DNA from: Pedosphaera sp.
GTDB lineage: Bacteria; Verrucomicrobiota; Verrucomicrobiia; Limisphaerales; SXQI01
Length of the DNA stretch: 58,661 nucleotides
Assembly (NCBI GenBank): GCA_025359965.1
Contig: JANYDC010000153.1
Location: forward strand, 1-58,661
Direction of reading: 5' to 3'
A program made the position numbers and the translations under genes. A model generated the notes under the pieces. The model saw only the letters and a program-made list of their open reading frames with translations, ran no database searches and had not been told where the DNA came from. Shown here piece by piece: positions 19,132-28,019 of the stretch; within the stretch, counting starts at the first letter, position 1; every line of letters starts with the position of its first letter.

Positions 19132-20300
19132 TTCTCTCCTTTAAGCGCGGGTGCGGAAAGTTCTCCGAGCATCACGGATTCCCTCTTGTCCTTGCCTGCC
19201 ACCGAACTGGGGGCTGTCTTTTTGCGATTGCTGATTTTCTTTCTGATGGTGTCGCAGATTCCCGCGATGCCATTGGGAAAGAGCACCACTACCGCGATAA
19301 ACAGGCCGCCCATGAGGAACAGCCATAGTTGGGGAAAGCTCTCCGAGAACAGGCTTTTGCCGCTGTTCACGATCAGCGTCCCGTAGATTGCTCCGTACAG
19401 TGAGGTCTTTCCGCCGACGGCCGCGAAAATCACCATCTCAATCGATGGCACAATTCCCACGAGTGATGGGGAGATGAAACCAACCTGCAAAACAAACAAT
19501 GCCCCGCCGATTCCGCTGAGGGCTGCTGCCAGACAAAAGGTAAAGATTTTGAAGGCCGACACATCGTAGCCGGAGAACCGGACGCGATCCTCGCGGTCCC
19601 GCATTGCCAGCAGCATTTTACCCATTTTCCCGGACAGCAGCCATTGGGATGCAAGGATCATCAACAAGAGCAGGCTGCAGGTGATGAAGTACAGCACATA
19701 TTGTGCGTGTTGAGTGCGGATATCCCAACCGTGCAGGAACTTCAGGTCGGTGATGCCGTTGCGTCCGCCGGTGTACCCCTGGTTTCCATCAATCCCCAGA
19801 GAGAGGATGAGTGCAATCGCCTGGGTGATCACGCCGAAGTAGACACCGCCCACCCTGCGTTTGAACATGGCAACCCCGAGAATAAAAGCCACCAGCGTCG
19901 GCAGCACAACCACGGCGATCAGGCTGAAGGGGAGACTTTTGAAGGGAATCCAAAACGCCGGCAAGGCGGTCATTTGGTTCCAGTCCATGAAATCGGGGAT
20001 GCCTGGTGTGGATTGAATCTTGGTGGTGATGGGGTCGGAGGCTTCGAGCTTCAGGAACATGGCCATGCAATAGCCACCCAGACCAAAGAATACCCCCTGA
20101 CCCAGGCTGAGGACGCCGCCTTTTCCCCAAAGCCAGACCAATCCCAGCGAGACAAAGCCAAAGGTGAGGTATTTGCCTACCAAATTTAGGCGGAAAATGT
20201 CCAAGGTCGCGGGCAGCAAGGCGAAGAGGAGCACAGCCACAACCGCAAGGTTTAGCGTTCCGACCCTGCCTGCAAAAATACGGGTGTATACTTTATTCAC
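19128..20300 (-). CDS. urtC: Second amide/urea ABC transporter, permease (UrtC-like)
   Basis: This 390-residue multi-pass permease has SLGLVWLWGKGGVLSLGQGV, ALPAFWIPFKSLPF and FSGYDVSAFKIFTFCLAAAL. The frame is open to a TTG at 20342, but the GTG at 20300 has AGGA six bases upstream and avoids overlapping the previous gene, so it is preferred. The last 40 residues are basic and hydrophilic and probably cytosolic. It pairs with the UrtB-like permease upstream. Confidence 0.88.
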   Translation of the reverse strand: MNKVYTRIFAGRVGTLNLAVVAVLLFALLPATLDIFRLNLVGKYLTFGFVSLGLVWLWGKGGVLSLGQGVFFGLGGYCMAMFLKLEASDPITTKIQSTPGIPDFMDWNQMTALPAFWIPFKSLPFSLIAVVVLPTLVAFILGVAMFKRRVGGVYFGVITQAIALILSLGIDGNQGYTGGRNGITDLKFLHGWDIRTQHAQYVLYFITCSLLLLMILASQWLLSGKMGKMLLAMRDREDRVRFSGYDVSAFKIFTFCLAAALSGIGGALFVLQVGFISPSLVGIVPSIEMVIFAAVGGKTSLYGAIYGTLIVNSGKSLFSESFPQLWLFLMGGLFIAVVVLFPNGIAGICDTIRKKISNRKKTAPSSVAGKDKRESVMLGELSAPALKGEK

Positions 20301-20319
20301 GAGTAATCCTGAGTTGGGT

Positions 20320-21243
20320 TTATGAGCGGACTTTGGAGGCAAACAGGCCCTTGGGCCGTATCATGAGCACAATCACGATCAGCGTAAGAACGGAGACTTT
20401 TCCCATGGTGCCTTTAAGGAAGAATTCAAGAATAGACTGGCTTTGGGCTATGCCGAAGGCTGACGCCACGGTGCCAAGCAGGCTGGCAGTTCCGCCAAAC
20501 ACCACCACTAAAAATGTATCAACAATATAGCGCGAGCCGCTGTCCGGCCCCGTCGAACCAATCGTGGTAAATGCCGCGCCCGCCACTCCGGCGATTCCGC
20601 AGCCAAGGCTGAAGGTGAACCGGTCCACCAATTTGGTGTTGATACCCACCGCTCCGCTCATCACACGGTTTTGGACTGTCGCTCTCATTTGCAGTCCGGT
20701 ACGGGAGCGGAACATGAACAGCCACACACCAAAAGTGAGTAACAGTGTCAGCCCCATCACAAAAACACCATTGATGGGAATGTCGATGGTCGCAGAGGGT
20801 TTGAAGGAGCCCATCAACCAATCCGGCAGAGTGGGGGTCACCTCGCGTGCACCGAAAATCGACCTAAAGGCTTGCTGCATGATCAGGCTCAGGCCCCACG
20901 TGGCGAGAAGGGTGTCCAACGGGCGTTTGTACAAAAACCTAATGAGCGACCATTCCACAAACAATCCCACCAGCCCCGCTGCAAAAAACGCCGCCACGAT
21001 TGCCACAATAAAATAATAAGGGGCGAGCGCCGGAATGTGTTTATGGACAATTTCCGAACACAGGTAAACCGTGTACGCCCCCAGCGCCATGAACTCGCCG
21101 TGCGCGAGATTCACCACCCCCATCTGACCAAAGATGATTGCCAGTCCCAGCGCCATCAGCAGAAGAACGCTGAACAGGCTAAAGCCGGAGAAGCTTTGCA
21201 TCACGAAAATCGAGGAAAGTTCTGACCAGGTGTATCCAAACAT
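20320..21243 (-). CDS. urtB: Second amide/urea ABC transporter, permease (short UrtB/FmdE-like)
   Basis: The 307-residue LivH-type permease starts MFGYTWSELSSIFVMQSFSG at the ATG at 21243; the open frame upstream to 21441 crosses the intercistronic hairpin and is not plausible. Family segments are LALGLAIIFGQMGVVNLAHGE-like (NLAHGEFMALGAY) and LYKRPLDTLLATWGLSLIMQ. Unlike the urease-linked UrtB it has no periplasmic N-terminal domain, so it is about 250 residues shorter. Short permeases of this size occur in FmdDEF-type amide transporters. Confidence 0.9.
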   Translation of the reverse strand: MFGYTWSELSSIFVMQSFSGFSLFSVLLLMALGLAIIFGQMGVVNLAHGEFMALGAYTVYLCSEIVHKHIPALAPYYFIVAIVAAFFAAGLVGLFVEWSLIRFLYKRPLDTLLATWGLSLIMQQAFRSIFGAREVTPTLPDWLMGSFKPSATIDIPINGVFVMGLTLLLTFGVWLFMFRSRTGLQMRATVQNRVMSGAVGINTKLVDRFTFSLGCGIAGVAGAAFTTIGSTGPDSGSRYIVDTFLVVVFGGTASLLGTVASAFGIAQSQSILEFFLKGTMGKVSVLTLIVIVLMIRPKGLFASKVRS

Positions 21244-21290
21244 AAGGTGTGTAGGACTTCGGGTTATTGGTTGAGAGCGTGTGCTGTGGG

Positions 21291-21317
21291 TGACCGAAGG
21301 GATCGGACCTTCGGTCA
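21291..21317 (-). terminator. Perfect hairpin between binding-protein and permease genes of the second transporter
   Basis: TGACCGAAGG (21291-21300) and CCTTCGGTCA (21308-21317) give a 10-bp perfect stem with a 7-base loop, beginning 19 bases after the urtA-like stop. No T run follows in the direction of transcription. It probably lets only part of the transcripts proceed or protects the upstream mRNA, keeping the binding protein in excess. It parallels the hairpin at 3464-3497. Confidence 0.65.
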
Positions 21318-21335
21318 GGGTTGATCGCGAAGCTC

Positions 21336-22592
21336 TTATTGATAACCCTTGGGGAATGGATTCGGCTCTATCAGGCCGGATTCGTAGAGCACCTTGGCCT
21401 GGCCGTCGAGTTGCCATTGGCCGATTCGTGTTTTGCTCCACAAGTGATGGTTCTCGTGGACCTTCACGTAACCTTCTGGAGCTTTGTCCAATTCAATCCC
21501 GGGGGAAGCTGCGGCGATCTTGTCCACGTCAAAGCTGCCTGCTTTTTCCACCGCTGCCTTCCACAGCCACGGCCCGAGGTAACCGGCCTGAGTAACATCT
21601 CCGATCACGCTGTTCGCTCCGTACTTGGCCTTGAATGCTGGCACGAAAGCCTTGTTGTTGGGGTTGTCCAGTGATTGGAAGTATTTCATGGCCGAATAGA
21701 ATCCGGCCAGATTCTCACCACCAATGCCCAGGACTTCATCCTCCGTTACAGAGATGGTCAGGAGCACTGATTTGTCGCTCGTGATACCAGCGGCTTTCAG
21801 TTGCTTGTAGAATGAGACATTGCTTCCGCCCACCACGATGGCGTAGATCACGTCAGGTTTCTTGAGCTTGATTTTGTTGATGAGCGAGCCGAACTGCGTG
21901 TGGCCCAGCGCATAAAATTCCTCGCCAACCACCGTGCCTTTCAGCACGTTCTCAATGTGTTTGCGTGCAATCTTGGCCGATGTTCGGGGCCAGATGTAAT
22001 CGGATCCGATCAGGTAAAAGGTCTTCGCACCCTTTTCCTTGGCGATCCAATCCAGACCCGCCAGAATTTGCTGCGTCGCTTCCTGTCCGGTGTAAATCAC
22101 GTTCTTGGACTGCTCCAAGCCTTCGTAAAATGTTGGATAATAAAGCATGCCGTTTTCCTTCTCGAAAACCGGCAGAACGGCTTTGCGCGAGGCCGAAGTC
22201 CAGCAGCCAAACACCGAGGCCACCTTGTCCTTTACCAACAGCTTTTTTGCTTTCTCCGCGAAGGTCGGCCAGTCGCTAGCTCCATCTTCAACGATGATCT
22301 TGATCTTGCGTCCGAGCACCCCGCCCATGGCGTTGATCTGTTCAATCGCCAATTGTTCCGCCTGGATCGATCCTGTCTCGCTGATGGCCATCGTGCCGGT
22401 GGCCGAGTGCAGTTGGCCTACGGTAACAGTGTCATCCGTGACGGCCAGCCCCGTGGTGTTCACCTTGTCGGTGGGGTAATCGGCCGCACCGCTTGAAAGC
22501 GCAGCAAGACTTGCGACGGCAAGCAGCGCACCTAGGAATTTGCGCCTTCTAAAATAGGGCACTTTTTTCGACTTGTTTTTGTGTGGTATCAT
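21336..22592 (-). CDS. urtA: Second amide/urea ABC transporter, periplasmic binding protein (UrtA/FmdD-like)
   Basis: The product has 418 residues. The N-terminus (KKVPYFRRRKFLGALLAVAS) has RRRKFLG, resembling a twin-arginine signal, followed by [39 protein letters not shown] and YPTFYEGLEQSKN. It shares the UrtA ligand-pocket patterns, so sequence alone cannot decide between urea and short amides; the formamidase downstream favours formamide or acetamide. It is the first gene of the second transporter operon. Confidence 0.9.
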   Translation of the reverse strand: MIPHKNKSKKVPYFRRRKFLGALLAVASLAALSSGAADYPTDKVNTTGLAVTDDTVTVGQLHSATGTMAISETGSIQAEQLAIEQINAMGGVLGRKIKIIVEDGASDWPTFAEKAKKLLVKDKVASVFGCWTSASRKAVLPVFEKENGMLYYPTFYEGLEQSKNVIYTGQEATQQILAGLDWIAKEKGAKTFYLIGSDYIWPRTSAKIARKHIENVLKGTVVGEEFYALGHTQFGSLINKIKLKKPDVIYAIVVGGSNVSFYKQLKAAGITSDKSVLLTISVTEDEVLGIGGENLAGFYSAMKYFQSLDNPNNKAFVPAFKAKYGANSVIGDVTQAGYLGPWLWKAAVEKAGSFDVDKIAAASPGIELDKAPEGYVKVHENHHLWSKTRIGQWQLDGQAKVLYESGLIEPNPFPKGYQ

Positions 22593-22675
22593 GTTTGCGA
22601 ATTTTCTGGTTCAGTCGGACTCGTGTCGGCTGCGCTTAAGGCGCAACCCCTGTTTTTGCTTCTGACGAAACAAAT

Positions 22676-23878
22676 TTATCCCGTGGCGATCACCGCTTGC
22701 GGAAATTGAATGGGCCCCCAAATTGACTGAGGCTGGTCCTGAGCCGGATTGTCGATTTCGCGTTTCGATGGAATTGTTCCGCCGTCGACCGACACCTCGT
22801 TGGCCTTGGATTTGTACAGCGCCGCCGCTCGGTCAAAAAGATCGTTGCGAAAGATGTTGGCCACCGCTCCATTGCTTACTGATGGCACCCCTCCGGGCGG
22901 CAGCAGTGATTGCACAACTTCCAGTGCTCTCTTGCCGTTGGCCCTGCTGGGGGCTCCAATCTTGAAGGAATCGAAAACCACAAATGGATGGGACTCGCCG
23001 ACGTTCCGGCCCCTTTGAAGCGGACCTGCCAGCGATCGCTCCAGAAGGTCTGCCCCCACATCAAGATAGCGGCTTAGTGAGAGCATTTTTGCGAGTTGTC
23101 TGCGATTGGCCTGCGCATCGCAAAACTGGCTGGCTTCAATCAGCGCCGCGAGCAATCGGATATGTTCCTCTTCGCGCTGGTCGGCAAATTCCTGCAACAC
23201 CAGCAGCACTTTTTCTGGCTGTCCCGGATTAATATCACTGCACTCCGCCGCCACCCAGCCCACTTTCTCGTGTGCCGCCAGCGAGCTCCACGGTTCACCC
23301 ACGCAGTAACCATCGAGATACCCCTCCTTCAAACTATCGTAGACCAGCGCTGAGGGGATTACTGTGATATCAACGTCCTTCTCCGGATCAATTCCCCCTG
23401 AGCGAAGCCACTTTCGCAGATCGTGATTTTGCGTGGACAGCTCCAGGACTGCGGCAAAAACCAATTTGCGCACGGGCCTGTTCTTGCGGATGTGTCTTCC
23501 AAGGCTTTGAGCATCCCGCACCCCGGCTTCCTCCAAATGTTTTGAAAGAGTGATGGCGCTTCCGTTGGCACCTAGAATCAATCCCGTCAGCACGGGCCGC
23601 CTGAGCACCGAGAGTCCACAATAAATCGAAAGAGCCATAGTGGCAGGCGTGGCTGCCCCGTCCAACTCCTCATGCATCAGCTTTTCGCGTATCGTGGCCC
23701 ATCCCACTTCCCGCATCAGCTTCACCGACAGACCATACTTTTCAAACAGACCCAGCTCTTGGGCGGAAATCAACACCGCGCTGTCGATTGTTGGAACAAA
23801 CCCAATTTTCAACCCTCCGTTTTTTACGCGGAGGGAGACGTTGAGTTTTGGTTTGGCGAACCTCATTCTGCTCGCCAT
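22676..23878 (-). CDS. NrtA/CmpA/NasS-family solute-binding protein without signal peptide
   Basis: The product has about 400 residues from the ATG at 23878 (MASRMRF; ATG at 23866 also possible; the frame extends further to a TTG but that would cross the palindrome). Family features are GLKIGFVPTIDSAVLISAQELGLF, WATIREKLMHEELDGAATPA, YDSLKEGYLDGYCVGEPWSS and LLAALIEASQFCD. It is the nitrate/bicarbonate binding-protein fold, but no export signal is visible and no NrtB/C/D genes are near, resembling the cytoplasmic nitrate sensor NasS. No NasT-like partner is in the window. It probably senses a small anion or amide and controls the downstream transporter; this is an inference. Confidence 0.75.
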   Translation of the reverse strand: MASRMRFAKPKLNVSLRVKNGGLKIGFVPTIDSAVLISAQELGLFEKYGLSVKLMREVGWATIREKLMHEELDGAATPATMALSIYCGLSVLRRPVLTGLILGANGSAITLSKHLEEAGVRDAQSLGRHIRKNRPVRKLVFAAVLELSTQNHDLRKWLRSGGIDPEKDVDITVIPSALVYDSLKEGYLDGYCVGEPWSSLAAHEKVGWVAAECSDINPGQPEKVLLVLQEFADQREEEHIRLLAALIEASQFCDAQANRRQLAKMLSLSRYLDVGADLLERSLAGPLQRGRNVGESHPFVVFDSFKIGAPSRANGKRALEVVQSLLPPGGVPSVSNGAVANIFRNDLFDRAAALYKSKANEVSVDGGTIPSKREIDNPAQDQPQSIWGPIQFPQAVIATG

Positions 23879-23913
23879 TAGCAGAGGACGTGCCAGTGCG
23901 GGCTGATTTTTAT

Positions 23914-23930
23914 GTTGCGACAATCGCAAC
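23914..23930. promoter_or_regulatory. 17-bp palindrome with LysR T-N11-A signature in divergent promoter
   Basis: GTTGCGACAATCGCAAC has two perfect 7-base arms around CAA and contains TGCGACAATCGCA, a T-N11-A box as bound by LysR-type regulators. It lies between the divergent starts of the NasS-like gene (23878) and the lysR gene (23983), the classic position for autoregulation plus activation of the neighbour. Confidence 0.65.
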
Positions 23931-23982
23931 TGAGTGTTGAGGTAGCTGCAACAAGGTGCGGGAACCATGTTTTGCCTGCTCA

Positions 23983-24903
23983 ATGAAAACGACCATCGAC
24001 AGCCAGCAGTTGCGAGTCTTTGCCTCGATCGCTCATCTTAAAAACATGAGCCGCGCCGCGAGCCACCTTGGCATGACCACTTCCGGGGTGAGTCATTGCC
24101 TAAAAGCCTTGGAAACCGACCTTGGCTGTCCGTTGGTGGAGCGATCCCCCCGCCGTTTTGTCCTGACCCGCGCAGGTGAGGAATTGCTGGTCCATGCAAG
24201 AGAGATTCTGGATCGAATGAAACTCGTTCGCGTCAAGCTTCAGGCCTCGACCGATTGGCGCAGTGGAGAGCTCCGGATTGGAGCCAGCGAGACGGCTTGC
24301 GAACTCATCCTGCCTGCAACTTTAAGGGAGTTTCGGGAGAGTTTTCCCGATTTTACCCTCAAGATCCAACAGTGCTCTGCCCCCACTGCTGTCTCCCTAA
24401 TCGAAGAAGGCCGCCTCGATGTTGCGCTCATTTCAGATCCCACCCCGTTTTCGGGCATGGAATCGTTCGCCATAGGCGAGGATGATTTGCAATTCTACGT
24501 CAGCCCGCTCCATCCCTGGGCCATCAAACGCAAAGCCGCCACTGACGAAATTCCCAAGCGCCGCCTCATTCTCCCGGAGCGCAGCAGCAGCACGTATTCC
24601 CTCATCGAAAAATACTTTCGCGCCGAGAACATCCGCATTCAGCCTTTCATCGAAATTGCCAATGAAAGAGCCATCAAGGAATTCGTTCGGCTCAATCTCG
24701 GCATCGGCATCCTCCCGAGATGGTTGGTGGCTGCCGATGTCGAACAGGGTCTGCTGGTCGGACTCCCCTTGGGCCGCCGCAAGCTCAAAAGGCACTGGCG
24801 CATTATCTATCCCAAAACCCGCAAACTGGTGCTCTCTGACAACCTGTTTATTAAGATTTGCCGACGCGTGTTTTTGGAATTGCTCGCTGCCGCGGAAGCT
24901 TGA
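23983..24903 (+). CDS. LysR-type transcriptional regulator
   Basis: The product has 306 residues. The N-terminal winged helix (QQLRVFASIAHLKNMSRAAS, HLGMTTSGVSHCLKALETDL, PLVERSPRRFVLTRAGEELL) is followed by a substrate-binding domain with LRIGASETACELILPATLRE. The ATG at 23983 gives the standard N-terminus; earlier codons in the frame are not conserved. Divergent placement from the NasS-like gene with a T-N11-A palindrome between them makes that operon (transporter, formamidase) its likely target. LysR proteins of this type often respond to nitrogen, carbon or cysteine metabolites; the effector is unknown. Confidence 0.9.
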   Translation: MKTTIDSQQLRVFASIAHLKNMSRAASHLGMTTSGVSHCLKALETDLGCPLVERSPRRFVLTRAGEELLVHAREILDRMKLVRVKLQASTDWRSGELRIGASETACELILPATLREFRESFPDFTLKIQQCSAPTAVSLIEEGRLDVALISDPTPFSGMESFAIGEDDLQFYVSPLHPWAIKRKAATDEIPKRRLILPERSSSTYSLIEKYFRAENIRIQPFIEIANERAIKEFVRLNLGIGILPRWLVAADVEQGLLVGLPLGRRKLKRHWRIIYPKTRKLVLSDNLFIKICRRVFLELLAAAEA

Positions 24904-25148
24904 GTTTCCTCGTTGAAACCTCGTTTATAAGCCGTGGTTTGTGACGTTCAAACACGGAATTCGTTTGTTACAGACGCTTGGTGCGTTGCGAAATGTCCCT
25001 GTTCGCTCATTGCTCGTGCTTCTTTTTAGCCATTCTGAATTGTTTTGGCTGGAATGGTCTATGCAGAATTCTCTCTTTCCCCAACAGCGGCGGAAAAATT
25101 AGTTGGTTCCATCCCGAAGGCCTTCCCTATTGTGTGAGTTATCGGGGC

Positions 25149-25505
25149 TCATCCGCCTGCCATGACCGGACTGAATCCAGCCTTGGTCAAAATCGTGGCC
25201 ACTGCTTCCCGTTGGTCGCCTTGGATTTCAATTTGGCCCTCTTTTACCGTTCCGCCCGTCCCACAGGTTTTCTGCATTTCCTTCGCGAGTTTTTCTTTCT
25301 CAGGCAATCCAATACCCACAAAATTTTTCACCACCGTAACAGTTTTGCCTCCGCGTCCCGCCTTGACTCTTAGGATGTCAACTCGTCCACGGCTCTTGCG
25401 TGGTGCTTCTACGGGTTTTGCATTATTAACCTTCCCCGCAGGGAGCCCCTCGCTGCTCAAAGCCGAGAATGGGTTGTTGAAACCAGAATCCGGTTCGTTT
25501 GTCAT
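25149..25505 (-). CDS. SUI1/YciH-family translation initiation factor (eIF1-like)
   Basis: The product has 118 residues. After a variable N-terminal tail, the SUI1 domain covers about residues 40-115, with VKAGRGGKTVTVVKNFVGIG, LAKEMQKTCGTGGTVKEGQI and EIQGDQREAVATIL, the standard YciH/SUI1 pattern. These proteins resemble eukaryotic eIF1 and can influence start-codon fidelity; bacterial members are non-essential. It is a single gene with no operon partner. Confidence 0.88.
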   Translation of the reverse strand: MTNEPDSGFNNPFSALSSEGLPAGKVNNAKPVEAPRKSRGRVDILRVKAGRGGKTVTVVKNFVGIGLPEKEKLAKEMQKTCGTGGTVKEGQIEIQGDQREAVATILTKAGFSPVMAGG

Positions 25506-25735
25506 TCCCCACCGGTACCAAGAACCTTCAAGTGGATCAATACATGAGAACCAATGGGGTTAAGGACGTGTTCCATCTGAGAAATCAACCACAGAGCGAT
25601 CCGAATTAAGTGATGGCCGCGTTTCATGTGCAAAACCCCTTGCTGGTGCCTGCCCTCTTTTATATTCTTTTGGGAGGTTTATCGCATGTCCAATGTCGTC
25701 GCCTATTTTGTCACATTTGAAATCCGGAACTGCAT

Positions 25736-26554
25736 GTGAGCCATCAACCGAAAAAGTATCTTCGCTGTCCCTGCACCCACTGTGGCCAGTCAGTTGATTT
25801 TCCAGACTACGCAGCGGGTGGATTTACCCTTTGCTCGCATTGTGGCAAGTCCACCGCAACCACTGCCCCCGCATCGGCCGCAACTGCCACCTCACCAGTC
25901 AAGCCTTTTGCTGCACCGGCGGCACAGACGGTGAGCCCGCCCGTCCCTCCTGTGCGTTGTCCCAAATGCGGACGCTCCGCAAGTAGCGGAAGCAGTTGTC
26001 TTTGTGCATCCGCTCAGAATCCAAAACGCAAGTTCTCCATCCTTGTTCCCTTGCTGTTTGTTCTTCTATTCTTTGGTGTGGCTGTCGGAGTTTGGGTGAC
26101 TCTTACCAGCAGGTCGCCCCAAACGCATTTGGCGGTCGTGTCCAAACCGATCGAGCCCATTGAAACAAATGCTCCATCAACTAATACGGCAACGGTGGTC
26201 GCCGCCCGGCCCCAGAGCACGAACCGCAATTCGGTTGCCCTTGGGACAAATTCGGCTGGGCCAGTCAAAACGATCGACACGCTAAGGGCTGGTGAAATTC
26301 GAATACAGCGACCTAAAGGCAATCGCGGATCCCAGGTGATCTATGCGATGGGCAGCCTCACCAACACAGCCGCAACGCAGAGGTTGGGTGTGAAAATTGA
26401 AATTGGTTTGCAAAACAACCGAGGCGAAACCATCGATGAAACGAGCGATTATCAGGCGTCCCTTGGCCCCGGAGAAACTTGGAAGTTTCGCGCATTGGTT
26501 CATAATTCACTGGTAGTGACTGGCAAAGTGACGAAAATCAACGAGGATCATTAA
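25736..26554 (+). CDS. Zinc-ribbon membrane protein with FxLYD-like C-terminal domain
   Basis: The product has 272 residues, starting with GTG. Two zinc ribbons are visible: CPCTHCG/CSHCGKS (residues 12-39) and CPKCGRSASSGSSCLC (about 75-90). A single transmembrane helix follows (SILVPLLFVLLFFGVAVGVW). The C-terminal 90 residues (GSLTNTAATQRLGVKIEIGL, LGPGETWKFRALV) resemble FxLYD/DUF3426-type beta domains, which sit outside the membrane. Function is unknown. It is upstream of the DUF1501 gene, 19 bases away. Confidence 0.7.
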   Translation: MSHQPKKYLRCPCTHCGQSVDFPDYAAGGFTLCSHCGKSTATTAPASAATATSPVKPFAAPAAQTVSPPVPPVRCPKCGRSASSGSSCLCASAQNPKRKFSILVPLLFVLLFFGVAVGVWVTLTSRSPQTHLAVVSKPIEPIETNAPSTNTATVVAARPQSTNRNSVALGTNSAGPVKTIDTLRAGEIRIQRPKGNRGSQVIYAMGSLTNTAATQRLGVKIEIGLQNNRGETIDETSDYQASLGPGETWKFRALVHNSLVVTGKVTKINEDH

Positions 26555-26573
26555 AGTGTTGCATCACTGAGTT

Positions 26574-28019
26574 ATGAATCACGACTGGAAGTTTCGCCTG
26601 GTGCCCTCCTCGCCCCATTCGCTGAATATGGCAGACTTGCTCGTCACTCGGCGTCAATTTCTGTCTCGTTGCGGCGCGGGTTTTGGAGCAGTCAGTTTGG
26701 CCGGCCTCGGGGCGATGGGTCTGCTTCCCGGTATCCAAGCCCTTGCTGCGGATGCCTCCACATCTCCGCTGGCTCCCCGTCAACCCCATTTCAAGCCAAA
26801 AGCCAAGAGGGTACTTCATATATTTGCCGCCGGAGCCCCCTCTCACCTGGATACTTTTGATCCCAAGCCTAAGCTCAAGCAAATGGACGGCCAGCCCATG
26901 CCCGGCGATTCGAATAATGCGGTGTTCGGCTCACCCTTTTCGTTCACAAAGATGGGTCAGTCAGGCATTGAAGTGAGTGAGGTTTTTCCCAATATCGGCG
27001 AGCACGTCGATAAGCTGGCCGTGGTGAGGTCCATGTTCACAGAGATACCTGATCACGACCTTGCCACTCTAATGATGAACACCGGGGACTCTCGGTTGAT
27101 CAAGCCCAGCGTGGGCTCATGGGTAAACTATGGGTTGGGCAGTGAAAATCAGAACATGCCCGGGTTCGTTGCGCTTGGGCCTGGTGGAGTCTCTGCGGCC
27201 AATATCCGCTCGGCATTTTTGCCGGGGATCTATCAGGGGACCGCCGTGGACTCTCAGCAAACCAAGGTTGAAAAGCTCATCGAGAATATAAAGAGCAACT
27301 ACACCTCATTGATCGAGCAAAGACGGCAGCTTGATTTGTTGCGCCAGCTTAACGAGGCCCATAGTCAGAACCTCCGCAAAGACGAACAACTGGAGGCGCG
27401 CCTGCAAGCCTTCGAGCTTGCCTACCAGATGCAAATGGAGGCCACCGACATCTTTGACATCAGCAAGGAACCCGATTCAGTCCGCAAAAGTTACGCCGCT
27501 GATACCCAGCAGGGACGCCAGATGCTCATCGCCCGGCGATTGCTTGAGAAGGGAGTTCGATTCGTACAGGTCTGGCACGGCGGTTGGGACAACCACGGCA
27601 ATCTTGCGGTCGATCTCAAAAATCGGGCCAATGAAATCGATAAGCCCATCGCCGCGCTTCTGGCCGATCTCGAACAGCGCGGCATGCTTGCTGACACACT
27701 GGTGATCTGGGGTGGGGAATTCGGCCGCTCGCCATCGGCCGACGCCAACGCCATGTCGGCGCGTCCCGGGCGCACTCATAATCGCGACGCCTTCAGTATT
27801 TGGCTGGCCGGCGGCGGCATCAAAGGCGGAACCGTCTACGGTGAGACGGATGAATTGGGTTTAAGGGCCATCAACAACCGCGTTGCGGTTCCCGACTTGC
27901 ACGCGACCATTCTTCATCTCCTGGGCTTCGACCATGAAAAACTTACGTATCGTTACAACGGTCGCGACTTTCGTCTCACCAATGTCTCGGGCAGTGTCGT
28001 GAGCGGGATTGTTTCGTAA
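26574..28019 (+). CDS. DUF1501 family exported protein (sulfatase-like fold)
   Basis: The product has 481 residues. A twin-arginine-like signal (VTRRQFLSRCGAGFGAVSLA) precedes the DUF1501 domain: KRVLHIFAAGAPSHLDTFDP, VWHGGWDNHGNL, LVIWGGEFGRSP and the metal-site-like DAFSIWLAGGGIKGG. DUF1501 proteins are related to alkaline-phosphatase/sulfatase enzymes and are nearly always paired with a PSD1/DUF1549/DUF1553 protein, as here. A later ATG (26628, MADLLVTRRQ) is an alternative start closer to the signal. Its real substrate is not known. Confidence 0.9.
   Translation: MNHDWKFRLVPSSPHSLNMADLLVTRRQFLSRCGAGFGAVSLAGLGAMGLLPGIQALAADASTSPLAPRQPHFKPKAKRVLHIFAAGAPSHLDTFDPKPKLKQMDGQPMPGDSNNAVFGSPFSFTKMGQSGIEVSEVFPNIGEHVDKLAVVRSMFTEIPDHDLATLMMNTGDSRLIKPSVGSWVNYGLGSENQNMPGFVALGPGGVSAANIRSAFLPGIYQGTAVDSQQTKVEKLIENIKSNYTSLIEQRRQLDLLRQLNEAHSQNLRKDEQLEARLQAFELAYQMQMEATDIFDISKEPDSVRKSYAADTQQGRQMLIARRLLEKGVRFVQVWHGGWDNHGNLAVDLKNRANEIDKPIAALLADLEQRGMLADTLVIWGGEFGRSPSADANAMSARPGRTHNRDAFSIWLAGGGIKGGTVYGETDELGLRAINNRVAVPDLHATILHLLGFDHEKLTYRYNGRDFRLTNVSGSVVSGIVS

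Noticed and set aside
22593..22675. Short palindromes upstream of the second urtA
   Set aside because: Arms of five bases only; could not be separated from chance, and no known operator matches.
24978..25373. 131-residue plus-strand frame
   Set aside because: It overlaps the SUI1 gene on the other strand and has no family features.
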